A DNA stretch of 62,348 nucleotides from HK-STAS-PATE-36 sp964610345 (GTDB lineage Bacteria; Patescibacteriota; Saccharimonadia; Saccharimonadales; JAGQNJ01): contig CAZSVQ010000001.1 of NCBI GenBank assembly GCA_964610345.1, positions 1 through 62,348 on the forward strand. Reading direction: 5' to 3'. Positions 1-8,690 of the stretch are shown here, piece by piece. The notes under the pieces were generated by a model. It had not been told where the DNA came from. It saw only the letters and a program-made list of their open reading frames with translations, and ran no database searches. A program made the position numbers and the translations under genes. Each line of letters starts with the position of its first letter. Within the stretch, counting starts at the first letter, position 1.

Positions 1-31
1 GTCCTGGGTTCGAGTCCCAGTGGGCCCTCCA
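1..31 (+). tRNA. 3' end of a tRNA (cut by window edge)
   Basis: A perfect T-arm is visible (stem CTGGG/CCCAG around loop TTCGAGT at 5-20), followed by acceptor strand TGGGCCC, discriminator T and an encoded CCA. The 5' part with the anticodon lies outside the window, so the amino acid cannot be read. A U discriminator is found in Gly, Cys and some Thr tRNAs, which is only a hint. Confidence 0.85.
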
Positions 32-73
32 TTTTGATCTTACATATTACCCTAGCAGGTTTGTTGTAACTGA

Positions 74-96
74 AGAGTCATAACGGCTCTTTTTTG
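74..96 (+). terminator. Rho-independent terminator after the tRNA
   Basis: Stem AGAGTC/GGCTCT (one T-G pair) with loop ATAAC, followed by a run of T. It lies about 43 nt past the tRNA CCA and ends that transcript. Confidence 0.7.
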
Positions 97-109
97 TTAT
101 TATTAGGTC

Positions 110-520
110 GTGGTAAACAAGACTAAAAAATTCAGTTCAAAACAGCTTTTGTTTCAAGAGGTATTTGTGGGTACGCTCGTTTATATAACAGTGCTTGGTT
201 TTTTTAGTGACTATACTGACGTTGTTTATGTAAAGAGTTTTTCAACGATATTCTTTGCTAGTATTGTGCNNNNNNNNNNTCAAGTAAAAGATCTTATTAT
301 AGCCTGGCTGAAAGACCGCACAGGAAGTTTGTATCGTATGCTCATGTTCTTTTGCGTGTGGCTTGTAATGTTCTTGTCTAAGTTTATCTTCATTTGGGTA
401 CTAGACTTTTTATTTGGTAACTATATAAAAATCAATGGTTTCTTCGGAATATTACTGGTTGTTTTATGCGTAACTATTATTCATAAGCTTGCATATATAA
501 TATTCATCAAGCTTGGATAA
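110..520 (+). CDS. Hypothetical multi-pass membrane protein, interrupted by an assembly gap
   Basis: The frame starts at GTG and codes for a hydrophobic protein with about four membrane segments and a basic N-terminus (MVNKTKK). Ten Ns at 270-279 fall inside it; the frame stays open on both sides, but the real gap length is unknown, so this could be one gene or parts of two. I recognise no family. The gene sits alone between a tRNA 3' end and a degenerate tRNA-like 3' end (656-664), which would fit a small integrated element. No Shine-Dalgarno motif is obvious. Confidence 0.5.
   Translation: MVNKTKKFSSKQLLFQEVFVGTLVYITVLGFFSDYTDVVYVKSFSTIFFASIVXXXXQVKDLIIAWLKDRTGSLYRMLMFFCVWLVMFLSKFIFIWVLDFLFGNYIKINGFFGILLVVLCVTIIHKLAYIIFIKLG
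270..279. other. Assembly gap (10 N)
   Basis: Ten Ns join two contigs inside the membrane-protein gene. The true size and content of the gap are unknown. Confidence 0.99.
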
Positions 521-540
521 ACAATATAGGGTTCTGTGTT

Positions 541-665
541 AATTTAGTTGCAATAGTTTGCACCTAGCTCCTTCAATCTTGGGTGTGTTCGTGAGAAGCT
601 CACGCAGGTGATTGCACCGAGTAAGTGACGAAACGGGTCGAAAACCGCCTCCGTTGGCCCTCCAT
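541..665 (+). other. Structured region ending in a degenerate tRNA-like 3' end
   Basis: This gene-free stretch contains a perfect hairpin CGTGAG-AAG-CTCACG (around 590-604), a second hairpin GGTG-ATTG-CACC, and then GGGTCGAAAACCG, which resembles a damaged T-arm. It ends with GGCCCTCCAT at 656-665, the same ten bases as the end of the tRNA at 23-32. It may be an attachment-site copy left by integration or a decayed tRNA. I could not fold a full tRNA or match a known ncRNA. Confidence 0.35.
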
Positions 666-762
666 GAAAAAAGCCAACAAAAATGTTATCCATGTAGTTT
701 GTAAGTTGAGCTACTCGAAGACGGTTTTGTTTAGTTAAATTATTGGCCGTACTATTGTTGGC

Positions 763-2223
763 ATGGTAGTGCGTAGGCAGTTTAGGCGAACAAGCTTAAT
801 CATGTTTGGCTTAACTTTGTTTTTAGCCGGGTTGATTGCTGTTAGAATTTTTGGAGTAAATAGCAGTTTTTTAATTGCAAGCTGTGTTTTGCTTTTAAAT
901 TTGATTTTACTGCGCGGGCAAAAGAATTTAATAATAATTGCAATATTTTTATGCTTAGCTTTTTTATTCGGCATATATAGAGGCAATATTTATTTAAAAG
1001 ATCTGAGCAACTATAAAAATTTACATAATAAGCAGGTGACACTTGAGGTAACCGCAAAGGAAGATTCCGTTTATAGTAACCGTAAGCAATTGGAATTTTC
1101 AGCAACCAATATAGAAACAACTCAACCTACAATCAACAAGCTAATAGGCAATATCAAAGTTGAAGGTATGGGAGTGACTATGGTTTATAAGGGTGACAGG
1201 TTGAAAGTAACAGGCAAATTATATCCCAGACGTGGTGAAAACGTTGCCGGTATCAGTTTTGCTAATATTAAAGTTTTAAGCTCTGGGCAAAGTAAGATAG
1301 ATAAATTTCGCCGGCAGTTTGCAACTGGGCTTCAAAATATTCTGCCAGAACCTTTAGCTTCATTAGGGTTGGGTATTTTAATAGGGCAACAAAATACTTT
1401 GCCAGATGATCTAACTGAGCAACTTAGGCAAGTTGGGTTAATTCATATTGTGGCGGTATCTGGCTATAACCTGACGATAATTATTTATTTTTCTCAACGG
1501 TTGCTAAAAAAGCGTTCTCGTTTTCAGGCTTTAGTCGCATCGAATACTTTGATATTGTTATTTTTATTAGTCACAGGTTTTAGCCCTTCAATTGTGCGTG
1601 CAGCGGTGGTGAGTGGCATTGGTTTAGTTATGTGGTATTACGGACGTAACGTTAAGCCACTTATGATATTGCTATTGGCAGCTGTGTTTACGGCTGGCTG
1701 GAATCCGTTATATATTTGGTCAAGTGTTGGTTGGTATTTATCATTTGCTGCCTTTTTTGGTGTGCTGGTACTCGGACCGCTTTTGCACAAGGGATTTGTA
1801 CCTGCGAGATCTCAAAATAAACTCTTACCACAAATTTTAACCGAAACTATCGCTGCCCAGATTTGCACAATACCAATTTTGCTTTATATATTTTCTACCC
1901 TATCTGTAATTAGTGTAGTTGCTAACATCTTGGTTGTGCCGTTAATCCCTTTTGTGATGTTGGCTACATTGATAGCCGGGATATATGGTATGATCGGGCC
2001 GTTTTTCTTAGGTGGAGTATTGGTACTACCTTCCAGGATTTTACTTGGTTATATAGTTGAGGTTACGCAAATTTTAAGCACAGTCCCATACGCATCAATT
2101 GAGTTAAAAATTACGGCCAGCCAAACGGCCTTAATCTGCGGATTAATTATTATGTTTACTTTGTTTTTAGCTAAGTCAAATAAGCAAAAGTTGACTTCTA
2201 GCGAGAGCAACCCTATAGTTTAA
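763..2223 (+). CDS. comEC: ComEC/Rec2-family DNA-uptake channel, short form
   Basis: Membrane protein of 486 aa that should form the inner-membrane channel for single-stranded DNA during natural transformation. It has N-terminal membrane segments (about 12-65), a soluble DUF4131-like part (70-170) and the Competence domain with many helices (190-465). The family signature is clear around residues 225-245, where GLIHIVAVSGYN matches the GLxHLLAISGLH motif. Full-length ComEC proteins often carry a C-terminal metallo-beta-lactamase-like nuclease domain; here the protein stops after the last helices, so that domain is missing. A TACTAT box lies 7 nt before the ATG. The pilus genes at 9304-15620 would supply the DNA-capture apparatus. 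Confidence 0.9.
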   Translation: MVVRRQFRRTSLIMFGLTLFLAGLIAVRIFGVNSSFLIASCVLLLNLILLRGQKNLIIIAIFLCLAFLFGIYRGNIYLKDLSNYKNLHNKQVTLEVTAKEDSVYSNRKQLEFSATNIETTQPTINKLIGNIKVEGMGVTMVYKGDRLKVTGKLYPRRGENVAGISFANIKVLSSGQSKIDKFRRQFATGLQNILPEPLASLGLGILIGQQNTLPDDLTEQLRQVGLIHIVAVSGYNLTIIIYFSQRLLKKRSRFQALVASNTLILLFLLVTGFSPSIVRAAVVSGIGLVMWYYGRNVKPLMILLLAAVFTAGWNPLYIWSSVGWYLSFAAFFGVLVLGPLLHKGFVPARSQNKLLPQILTETIAAQICTIPILLYIFSTLSVISVVANILVVPLIPFVMLATLIAGIYGMIGPFFLGGVLVLPSRILLGYIVEVTQILSTVPYASIELKITASQTALICGLIIMFTLFLAKSNKQKLTSSESNPIV

Positions 2224-2240
2224 GGTAAGTACTTAAGCTT

Positions 2241-3665
2241 ATGAAACAGAAACTAAAGCGAATCATCAAACAGCCATTTGTTGTGTTGCTGTGCTTGTGG
2301 TACACATTGGCTTGGTCGTGGGCATTTATAACTGACAGTCTTGATTTGGCGGGCTCAAAACCTGTAGCTATGGCTATTGCTGCGTGGGTGGTAGTTTTCA
2401 ATGTAGCGATATCAACTTATATTGTTGTTAAAACTTTTAAGTTTTTAACTGGTAAGTTTAAAAAGCAAAATCCTTGGATTGTTTTAGTTGTGGGGTTTCC
2501 AATATTTGCCTTAATGGATTACGCGATATCTTGGCTAACGGCAATAATTTGGATTGGCCCAGAGGGCAGCATTGACAATGTTTTGCCCCTGAGTTCTCCA
2601 ACCCTGCTTTTAATTAACACACCATTTAAGTATGCAACACGTTTTGTAGGATTTTACGGTTTAGCCGGATTTTTTTGGTTAATAACCTTTTTAATTCTAG
2701 AAAAGAAATGGCGAAAATACGCTTTAATTTGTATTGCGTTTTTAGCAGGATTGTCAGTTGTTGGCTGGCAATTATATAAAACCCCGAACGGCAAAGAGCT
2801 TAAAGCGACAGTGATTAGTGAAAACTTAGATAACCACGTGGGTGTAATGCAAAGTCGTGACTCAGAGTTAATTGTATTTCCTGAATATGGTTTAGATGAA
2901 ATAACTAACGATAATATTAGCAAGAGGGTAGGGAAAAATAGGGATGGGTCAAAACAGAATTTTTTGGGCTCGCAGCAAATATTTGATGGTAGCCCATCAG
3001 GTCACTTAAATATTTTATTATTTGGTAATACCGAAAAAGGCATAATAAGTTCACAAGAAAAATATCGTCTTATTCCGGGTGGTGAAGATTTAGGCTATAT
3101 AGTCAGAACTGCACTTAGAGCTACCAATCAAAAAAGTACGTTAGATTATTTTAGCTATGCCAAGATGGTCAATAAAGGTAAGCATCCAGTTGTGCCAATT
3201 AAAGTTGATGATTCTGCCACGCTTGGCTCGGCTGTTTGTTCAAGCATTATTGCGCCAAAAGATTATCAGATTTTTGCCTTAAAAGGTGCAACAATATTTA
3301 CGAATTCTGCATCCCTGACGATATTTAAAGGGTCACGAGTATTTGCTTGGCAACAAAAATCCTTGGCTCGTTTTATGGCTGTCGCTAATTCACGCTACTT
3401 TTTGCAATCGGCAAATGCAGCTACAGCTTACGCCCTAGACAATAACGGAAAGCAAATAGCCGAGGTACGTGGCATAGAAGCCAAGGATGTGATTGTACGC
3501 AACAATACCAAGAAAACTTTTTATACTTATGCTGGTGATTGGCTGGTAGCGCTTGGGATGTTGATTGTTGCGGGTTGGTTGCTGATAAAATTGAAAAATT
3601 TAAATAAGAAAAAGCCAAAAAGCAAGAAGCAAAAAACTAAAGCTTCAAAAAATAGTAAAATCTAG
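2241..3665 (+). CDS. Apolipoprotein N-acyltransferase-like membrane protein (nitrilase superfamily)
   Basis: 474 aa. Five or six N-terminal membrane helices (about 12-175) are followed by a CN-hydrolase domain (about 185-440) and a C-terminal helix with a strongly basic tail. The nitrilase triad can be placed: E215 in IVFPEYGL, K274 in EKYRLIPGGE and C333 in GSAVCSS. The layout and the LIPGGE motif fit Lnt, which moves an acyl chain onto the N-terminal cysteine of lipoproteins. Lnt is unusual in lineages thought to have one membrane, and the N-terminal helix bundle looks shorter than in E. coli, so the substrate is open. It starts 17 nt after comEC and probably shares its transcript. Confidence 0.7.
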   Translation: MKQKLKRIIKQPFVVLLCLWYTLAWSWAFITDSLDLAGSKPVAMAIAAWVVVFNVAISTYIVVKTFKFLTGKFKKQNPWIVLVVGFPIFALMDYAISWLTAIIWIGPEGSIDNVLPLSSPTLLLINTPFKYATRFVGFYGLAGFFWLITFLILEKKWRKYALICIAFLAGLSVVGWQLYKTPNGKELKATVISENLDNHVGVMQSRDSELIVFPEYGLDEITNDNISKRVGKNRDGSKQNFLGSQQIFDGSPSGHLNILLFGNTEKGIISSQEKYRLIPGGEDLGYIVRTALRATNQKSTLDYFSYAKMVNKGKHPVVPIKVDDSATLGSAVCSSIIAPKDYQIFALKGATIFTNSASLTIFKGSRVFAWQQKSLARFMAVANSRYFLQSANAATAYALDNNGKQIAEVRGIEAKDVIVRNNTKKTFYTYAGDWLVALGMLIVAGWLLIKLKNLNKKKPKSKKQKTKASKNSKI

Positions 3666-3695
3666 TATACTAACAGATAAGAAACAGGAGTTTTT

Positions 3696-4409
3696 ATGTC
3701 TGGACACAGTAAATGGGAGACTATTAAGCGATCAAAAGGCGCAAACGATGCTAAGCGTGGCGCGCTGTTTACAAAGCTAGGCAATGCCATCGCAATTGCC
3801 GCTCGTAATGGTGTCGACCCAGAAACTAATTTTAGTTTGCGGCTAGCAATAGATAAAGCCAAGGCTGCCAATATGCCAATGAGTAACGTTGAGCGCGCAA
3901 TTGCAAGAGTAAGTGACAAAAATAGCGCTCAACTCGAAGAGGTTATGTACGAAGGCTACGGCCCTGGCGGGATTGGTGTTTTGGTGGACTGCGCTACTGA
4001 CAATACCAACAGGACGTACACTTATGTACGGACAGCTTTTGCCAAACACGGTGGTAATATTGCTGAAAAGGGGTCTGTAGCATTTCAGTTTGAGCGTAAA
4101 GGTGTTATACGCATAAAAGGTAGCGGTGAGGATTTATTACTACAAGTTCTTGATGCTGGCGCAGAAGATGCGATAGAGGATGACGATAATGGCATGGTTG
4201 TGTATACTGATCAAAAACAACTCGCCTCAGTCCGTAACCAACTTCAGCAAGATGGCGTTGTGATTTTAGAAGCCGAGCTTACTTATGTGCCCAAAAACAA
4301 AGTAGAAATTTCTGAAGAAGCAACCCAGGGCAAAGTCATGCGGTTAATGGATGCACTTGATGAACTTGACGATGTTACGGCGACTCACACCAATTTCGAA
4401 TTAGCATAA
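3696..4409 (+). CDS. yebC: YebC/PmpR family protein (TACO1-like)
   Basis: 237 aa, full length for the family. It begins MSGHSKWETIKRSKGAND, the hallmark N-terminus, and keeps the three-domain pattern with MYEGYGPGGIGVLVD around residue 90. YebC-type proteins were described as DNA-binding regulators and, more recently, as ribosome factors that help with proline-rich stretches. An AGGAG motif lies 8 nt before ATG. In many bacteria yebC stands just before ruvC; here one surface-protein gene separates them. Confidence 0.93.
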   Translation: MSGHSKWETIKRSKGANDAKRGALFTKLGNAIAIAARNGVDPETNFSLRLAIDKAKAANMPMSNVERAIARVSDKNSAQLEEVMYEGYGPGGIGVLVDCATDNTNRTYTYVRTAFAKHGGNIAEKGSVAFQFERKGVIRIKGSGEDLLLQVLDAGAEDAIEDDDNGMVVYTDQKQLASVRNQLQQDGVVILEAELTYVPKNKVEISEEATQGKVMRLMDALDELDDVTATHTNFELA

Positions 4410-4485
4410 TCACAATAATTTTGACTCGCAGTAAAATTTACATTTATAGTTGTATGTGAATTTATTGAGAGTATATTTTTGAGTT

Positions 4486-6042
4486 ATGAGGGTTAAATTC
4501 AAATCATTAGGGGTGATTTTATCAATTTTAATTATGGCGTTGCCGTCTATGGGGATGGCGGAACGACCGCCCAGGATGCTAATAACTGAGGTTAAAACTG
4601 GTGGAGTAGTTGCAGGCCAACCAACCGAGTTTGTTGAGATTATGAACGACTCCACACAAAATATTAATTTAAGTGGTTGGGCAATTGAGTATGCAAAACC
4701 CGCCGCAAAAATAAGTGATTGCTCGGCTATGGGCTGGAAATTACAAGATAGTTCGGCAAATGTCAAAGAATATCCAATAAGCGGTGAATTAATTGCTGGC
4801 CAAAAATTGATTATTGAGATTGCCATGAACGATAATATTGGCGGATCATTACGGCTAAGCAAAGCTGGCTTTGTTTATGACCAAGTTGGCTGGGGTAATA
4901 CGATTAGCCAAGGTGTTTGTAGTGAAGGCGAGCTTGCGCCACTACCAGTAAATGCAAAAAGTATTCGTAGGGTTATAACAAAAGATGGTCTTTTGGTTGA
5001 CACAGAGAACAATAAAAATGATTTTACTGATTCTGACGAAAATATCGTTGATTATAAGTTGGTCGTGCCACAAAATCCTCAGCCTGATTTATGTAACAAT
5101 ATTGATGGCATTCAGGTAATTGTTCCTCCTGGTTATTTCGCTAATAATGGTAATTGCAAACAAAAAATAGAAGCAAAAACCTCAAACTGCACAGGCGTAA
5201 TATTAACCGAAATATTACCAAACCCTGCTGGAGAAGACACTGGTAATGAGTATATTGAATTAAACAATACAACCAGTCAATCAATTGAGTTAGTTGGCTG
5301 TAGTTTAAAAGTGGGTAGCACTGCCAAACAACTATCAGGCGTGATGTTGCCTGGCTATCAAGTATTTTATGGAGTGGTATTGCCAAATACGGCTGGAGGC
5401 ATGGTTGAGTTAATTACAAGCACCAATGAAGAAGCAGTTACTTACCCAATTAACTTAAAAGACAATCAAGCATGGGCGTTAATTAACGGGCAATGGCAAT
5501 TAACAGAAAAACCAACACCCGGGGCTGAAAATGTAGCGTATACCGTTGTTGAAGAAGTCAGTGTTACGCAGTCCAGCATAACAACTTACGAGCCCTGCCC
5601 AGAAGGTAAATATCGTAATCCAGAAACTAATCGATGCAAAACAATTGAAGCAACAGAAGGCCAAAAACCGTGCGAGTCTGGCCAAATTCGTAACCCAGAG
5701 ACTAATCGGTGTAAAAAAACGGCCGAAGTTTTAACTAGCTTAAAACCATGTGAAGCAGGACAAACAAGAAACCCTGCAACCAACCGTTGCCGAAAAGTCG
5801 CAATTGCAACCGCCTTAGCATCTTGCAAAGAAGGCCAAGAGCGTAATCCAGACACAAATCGTTGCCGTAAAGTTGCAGCACTTGCAACTTCCTCACCAAG
5901 CAATCAACTAGAGCAAGAAGTTAAGTCAAAACAAAATATAAGTTACGGAATATTTGGAGCAATGGCAATATTGGTGCTGGGCTATGGTTTGTATGAATAT
6001 CGCGGTAATATTACTAACTTTTTTGCTAGACACAAAAAGTAA
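4486..6042 (+). CDS. Lamin-tail-domain surface protein with four Cys repeats and C-terminal anchor
   Basis: 518 aa. A signal peptide (about 1-26) precedes two lamin-tail-like domains: residues 28-150 (RMLITEVKTGG, then FVEIMNDS) and about 235-350 (GVILTEILPNPAGEDTGNEY). From about 368 to 470 there are four repeats of pattern CxxGxxRNPxTNRC, each with two cysteines, spaced by roughly 20 residues. A membrane helix (about 488-507) and basic tail end the protein. Bacterial lamin-tail domains occur in secreted and surface proteins; the Cys repeats may form disulphide hairpins. It is placed between yebC and ruvC, but its function is unknown. Confidence 0.75.
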   Translation: MRVKFKSLGVILSILIMALPSMGMAERPPRMLITEVKTGGVVAGQPTEFVEIMNDSTQNINLSGWAIEYAKPAAKISDCSAMGWKLQDSSANVKEYPISGELIAGQKLIIEIAMNDNIGGSLRLSKAGFVYDQVGWGNTISQGVCSEGELAPLPVNAKSIRRVITKDGLLVDTENNKNDFTDSDENIVDYKLVVPQNPQPDLCNNIDGIQVIVPPGYFANNGNCKQKIEAKTSNCTGVILTEILPNPAGEDTGNEYIELNNTTSQSIELVGCSLKVGSTAKQLSGVMLPGYQVFYGVVLPNTAGGMVELITSTNEEAVTYPINLKDNQAWALINGQWQLTEKPTPGAENVAYTVVEEVSVTQSSITTYEPCPEGKYRNPETNRCKTIEATEGQKPCESGQIRNPETNRCKKTAEVLTSLKPCEAGQTRNPATNRCRKVAIATALASCKEGQERNPDTNRCRKVAALATSSPSNQLEQEVKSKQNISYGIFGAMAILVLGYGLYEYRGNITNFFARHKK

Positions 6043-6048
6043 TATAAT
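6043..6048 (+). promoter_or_regulatory. TATAAT box, probable leaderless promoter of ruvC
   Basis: A perfect TATAAT ends 6 nt before the ruvC ATG at 6055, so transcription would start at or next to the start codon. It overlaps the stop of the preceding gene. Confidence 0.55.
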
Positions 6049-6054
6049 AAGCAC

Positions 6055-6525
6055 ATGAGAATATTAGGGATTGACCCCGGAACTGGTATTTTGGGATTTG
6101 GAATTATTGATGTTGAACGTGGTAATACCGTTTTTGTAGATGCTGGGGTAATTAAAACGCCAATTCATCAAGCAGATAGCGACCGGCTTTTTACAATCTA
6201 TAATGACCTAGAGGACATCGTTGCCGAGCATAAACCAGATGTCATGGCAGTGGAGAAATTATTTTTTATTCGTAATATCACCACAGCCATGAGCGTATCG
6301 CAGGCGCGCGGAGTGGTGTTGTTGCTAGGCAAGCAGAATAATCTACAACTATTTGAGTATACGCCCCTTCAAATTAAACAAGCTGTAACTGGATACGGCA
6401 AAGCAGATAAAAAACAAATTCAAGAGATGGTGAAAGTAATTCTCAAACTACCACAAATTCCCAAGCCCGATGATGCCGCCGATGCGTTGGCGGCGGCTAT
6501 CTGTTGTAGTACAAGTATGAGATAA
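6055..6525 (+). CDS. ruvC: Holliday-junction endonuclease RuvC
   Basis: 156 aa, the usual size. RuvC cuts Holliday junctions symmetrically after RuvAB branch migration. The RNase H-fold acidic residues are visible: D7 in GIDPGTG, the glutamate in AVEKLFF (about 66) and the DDAADALA motif near 140. It is the first gene of a ruvC-ruvA-(YecM-like)-ruvB cluster, and ruvA begins 9 nt later. Confidence 0.96.
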   Translation: MRILGIDPGTGILGFGIIDVERGNTVFVDAGVIKTPIHQADSDRLFTIYNDLEDIVAEHKPDVMAVEKLFFIRNITTAMSVSQARGVVLLLGKQNNLQLFEYTPLQIKQAVTGYGKADKKQIQEMVKVILKLPQIPKPDDAADALAAAICCSTSMR

Positions 6526-6534
6526 TGTATTTAC

Positions 6535-7116
6535 ATGTTTGTGACGCTAACTGGCCAGATTACTGAAAAGATATCTTCTACCATTGTGATAGATGTAAAT
6601 GGTGTTGGCTATGGCGTGCTTGTGACGAGTTCTGATTTTGGTTCAATAAGGGCTGGTGAAGTCTATAAACTATATATTCACGAACATATTAAAGAAGATG
6701 CCCATGATTTATACGGATTTAAAACCTTAGATAATCAACAGCTTTTTGAACAGCTTTTAAGCGTAAAAAACGTTGGCCCAAAAGTTGCTTTGGCGGTGCT
6801 TGATATTGGTAGTATGGACGAAGTAAAACGAGCGATTGCCGGTGGCGATGTTAAAAAACTCCAAACCGCCAAAGGCGTTGGCAAACGAGCAGCCGAACAA
6901 ATTGTGGTGGAACTACGCGATAAAGTTGGTGCGCCAGTAGGTGAGGGTGCTGATGCGGTAGTGAATCGTTCATCGGTTGACCAGCAAGATGAAGCTGTGC
7001 AAGCCCTAGTAGCGCTTGGTTATACAGATGCTGATGCACAAGTAGCATTACACAGTATTGACAAGTCATTGCCACTTGAAGATAGAATAAAACTAGCCTT
7101 GAAAGGCCACCGATGA
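6535..7116 (+). CDS. ruvA: Holliday-junction branch-migration protein RuvA
   Basis: 193 aa with the three RuvA domains: an N-terminal OB fold (1-62, with GVGYGVLV), two helix-hairpin-helix motifs (about 70-140, VKNVGPKVALAVL and AKGVGKRAAEQIV), and the C-terminal RuvB-contacting domain (about 150-193, DEAVQALVALGY). It binds the four-way junction and loads RuvB. A GATAAT box lies 8 nt before ATG. The TGA stop overlaps the start of the next gene by four bases. Confidence 0.96.
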   Translation: MFVTLTGQITEKISSTIVIDVNGVGYGVLVTSSDFGSIRAGEVYKLYIHEHIKEDAHDLYGFKTLDNQQLFEQLLSVKNVGPKVALAVLDIGSMDEVKRAIAGGDVKKLQTAKGVGKRAAEQIVVELRDKVGAPVGEGADAVVNRSSVDQQDEAVQALVALGYTDADAQVALHSIDKSLPLEDRIKLALKGHR

Positions 7117-7652
7117 CATTATCAGAACTCAATACCGAAACTGTAAATTATGAGCAGACTTTCATTGAATTTACCAATGGTTATCAATTACCGGACGCTT
7201 GGTTTAGGAGACCAGACCACCTAGCTGTTAAATGTACTGAATGGTTTGACTACAATGAGACTACTAGAGAGACTTTTGTATCACTAATTGACGACGAAGG
7301 ATTATGGGAAATTGAAATGGGTGGTAGGTTCTTAGCCTCTGGTCAATTAGCTTCGCCAATTATGATTGCCAATTTTGAATTTGGATGGATTGAAATTATG
7401 CAACCTAAACCAGGCAAAGAAGTACCAAAAAGCTTCGTAGAGCATACAGAATTTAAAGTTAGGGATTTCCAGGCGGTTATTAACGGGTTGAAGGGTAGGG
7501 GTGTTGAAGACCACAAAATTCAGGATAATGGTAGTCACGCATGGGTAAATATTCCGATTGGTGACGATAGAGAAATAAAACTCAACAATTTACCTCTTGC
7601 CGATGTTGTTAAAAAAGAAAAATCTCAAGGCCGTCTAAGGAAAATTAACTAA
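7113..7652 (+). CDS. YecM-like protein of the VOC metalloenzyme superfamily
   Basis: 179 aa. The pattern DHLAVKC (about 35), WIEIMQPKPGKEVP (about 92), EHTEF (about 110) and IKLNNLPLADVVKKE (about 155) resembles E. coli YecM, a vicinal-oxygen-chelate fold with a His/Glu metal site and no known reaction. It is translationally coupled to ruvA by an ATGA overlap, and ruvB starts immediately after its stop, so it is cotranscribed with the junction-processing genes. Whether it takes part in recombination is unknown. Confidence 0.6.
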   Translation: MTLSELNTETVNYEQTFIEFTNGYQLPDAWFRRPDHLAVKCTEWFDYNETTRETFVSLIDDEGLWEIEMGGRFLASGQLASPIMIANFEFGWIEIMQPKPGKEVPKSFVEHTEFKVRDFQAVINGLKGRGVEDHKIQDNGSHAWVNIPIGDDREIKLNNLPLADVVKKEKSQGRLRKIN

Positions 7653-8681
7653 ATGGCGGTTGAGAGAATTACTAACACTAGTGCAGATGAAACCCCAGAG
7701 GAACAGGAACTTGAAGTAACTTTACGCCCGCACGACTTTGCAAATTATATTGGTCAAGAGCGGATAAAGCAAAATCTAAAGCTGGCAATAACAGCTGCTA
7801 AAAAACGCGGCGAACCAATTGACCACGTGTTACTTTATGGTCCGCCGGGGCTTGGCAAAACCACACTAGCAACTGTTATCGCCAATGAAATGGGAGCTCA
7901 AATAAGAGTAACCAGTGGGCCAGCAATTGAGCGTTCTGGTGACCTAGCTAGTTTGTTAACCAACTTGCAAGACGGAGATATTTTGTTTATAGATGAAATT
8001 CATCGTTTAAACCGTAGCGTAGAAGAGGTACTTTATAGTGCGATGGAGGATTTTAAGCTAGATATTATGCTTGGCAAAGGCCCAAGCGCAAAGAGCTTGC
8101 GATTAGATTTACCTAAATTTACAATAATTGGTGCTACTACCCGGACAGGTGCGCTGGCGGCGCCTTTACGTGACCGTTTTGGAATGATTCATCGTTTAGA
8201 ATTTTATACCCCAGAAGAAATTGCCAAAATTGTAAAGCGTGCAGCGAATATTTTAAATGTAAAAATTGATGATAATGCTGCATCTAATTTGTCTACCCGC
8301 GCTAGGCTAACACCAAGAATCGCCAACCGCTTACTTAAACGAGTCAGGGATTATGCTGATGTTAATGGTGATGGAATTATTGATACGGTAATCAGTGAAC
8401 AAGCCCTCAACCTACTAGAAATTGATAAGTTGGGGTTAGACCCGGCAGACAGACGAATGCTTGAAGCAGTTATTGAGAGTTACGACGGTGGCCCAGTAGG
8501 TGTGGATACAATCGCCGCATTAATTGCCGAAGAACGCGGTACGATAGAGGATTTTCACGAACCTTATTTAATGCAAATAGGATTAATTGAGCGTACTCCA
8601 CGTGGGCGCAAAGTTACCCAAAAAGCTTACAAACATCTTGGTAAACAAAAAAACAGCCAAGACCAATCTTCTTTGCTATAA
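7653..8681 (+). CDS. ruvB: Holliday-junction helicase RuvB
   Basis: 342 aa AAA+ motor that drives branch migration with RuvA. Walker A is GPPGLGKTTLA (about 65), Walker B is ILFIDEIHRL (about 109), and the sensor motif GATTRTGALAAPLRDRFG (about 160) is typical of RuvB. The C-terminal winged-helix domain (about 255-342) has the expected GGPVGVDTIAALI. The ATG directly follows the TAA of the preceding gene. Confidence 0.97.
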   Translation: MAVERITNTSADETPEEQELEVTLRPHDFANYIGQERIKQNLKLAITAAKKRGEPIDHVLLYGPPGLGKTTLATVIANEMGAQIRVTSGPAIERSGDLASLLTNLQDGDILFIDEIHRLNRSVEEVLYSAMEDFKLDIMLGKGPSAKSLRLDLPKFTIIGATTRTGALAAPLRDRFGMIHRLEFYTPEEIAKIVKRAANILNVKIDDNAASNLSTRARLTPRIANRLLKRVRDYADVNGDGIIDTVISEQALNLLEIDKLGLDPADRRMLEAVIESYDGGPVGVDTIAALIAEERGTIEDFHEPYLMQIGLIERTPRGRKVTQKAYKHLGKQKNSQDQSSLL

Positions 8682-8682
8682 T
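8677..8682 (+). promoter_or_regulatory. TATAAT box before the PH-domain gene
   Basis: TATAAT ends 8 nt before the ATG at 8691 and overlaps the ruvB stop, consistent with a leaderless transcript. Confidence 0.5.
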
Positions 8683-8690
8683 TTAAAACA

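Noticed and set aside
1..665. tmRNA or RNase P RNA in 521-665
   Set aside because: Neither the tmRNA tag and tRNA-like pairing nor the conserved RNase P P4 words could be found; only local hairpins are present.
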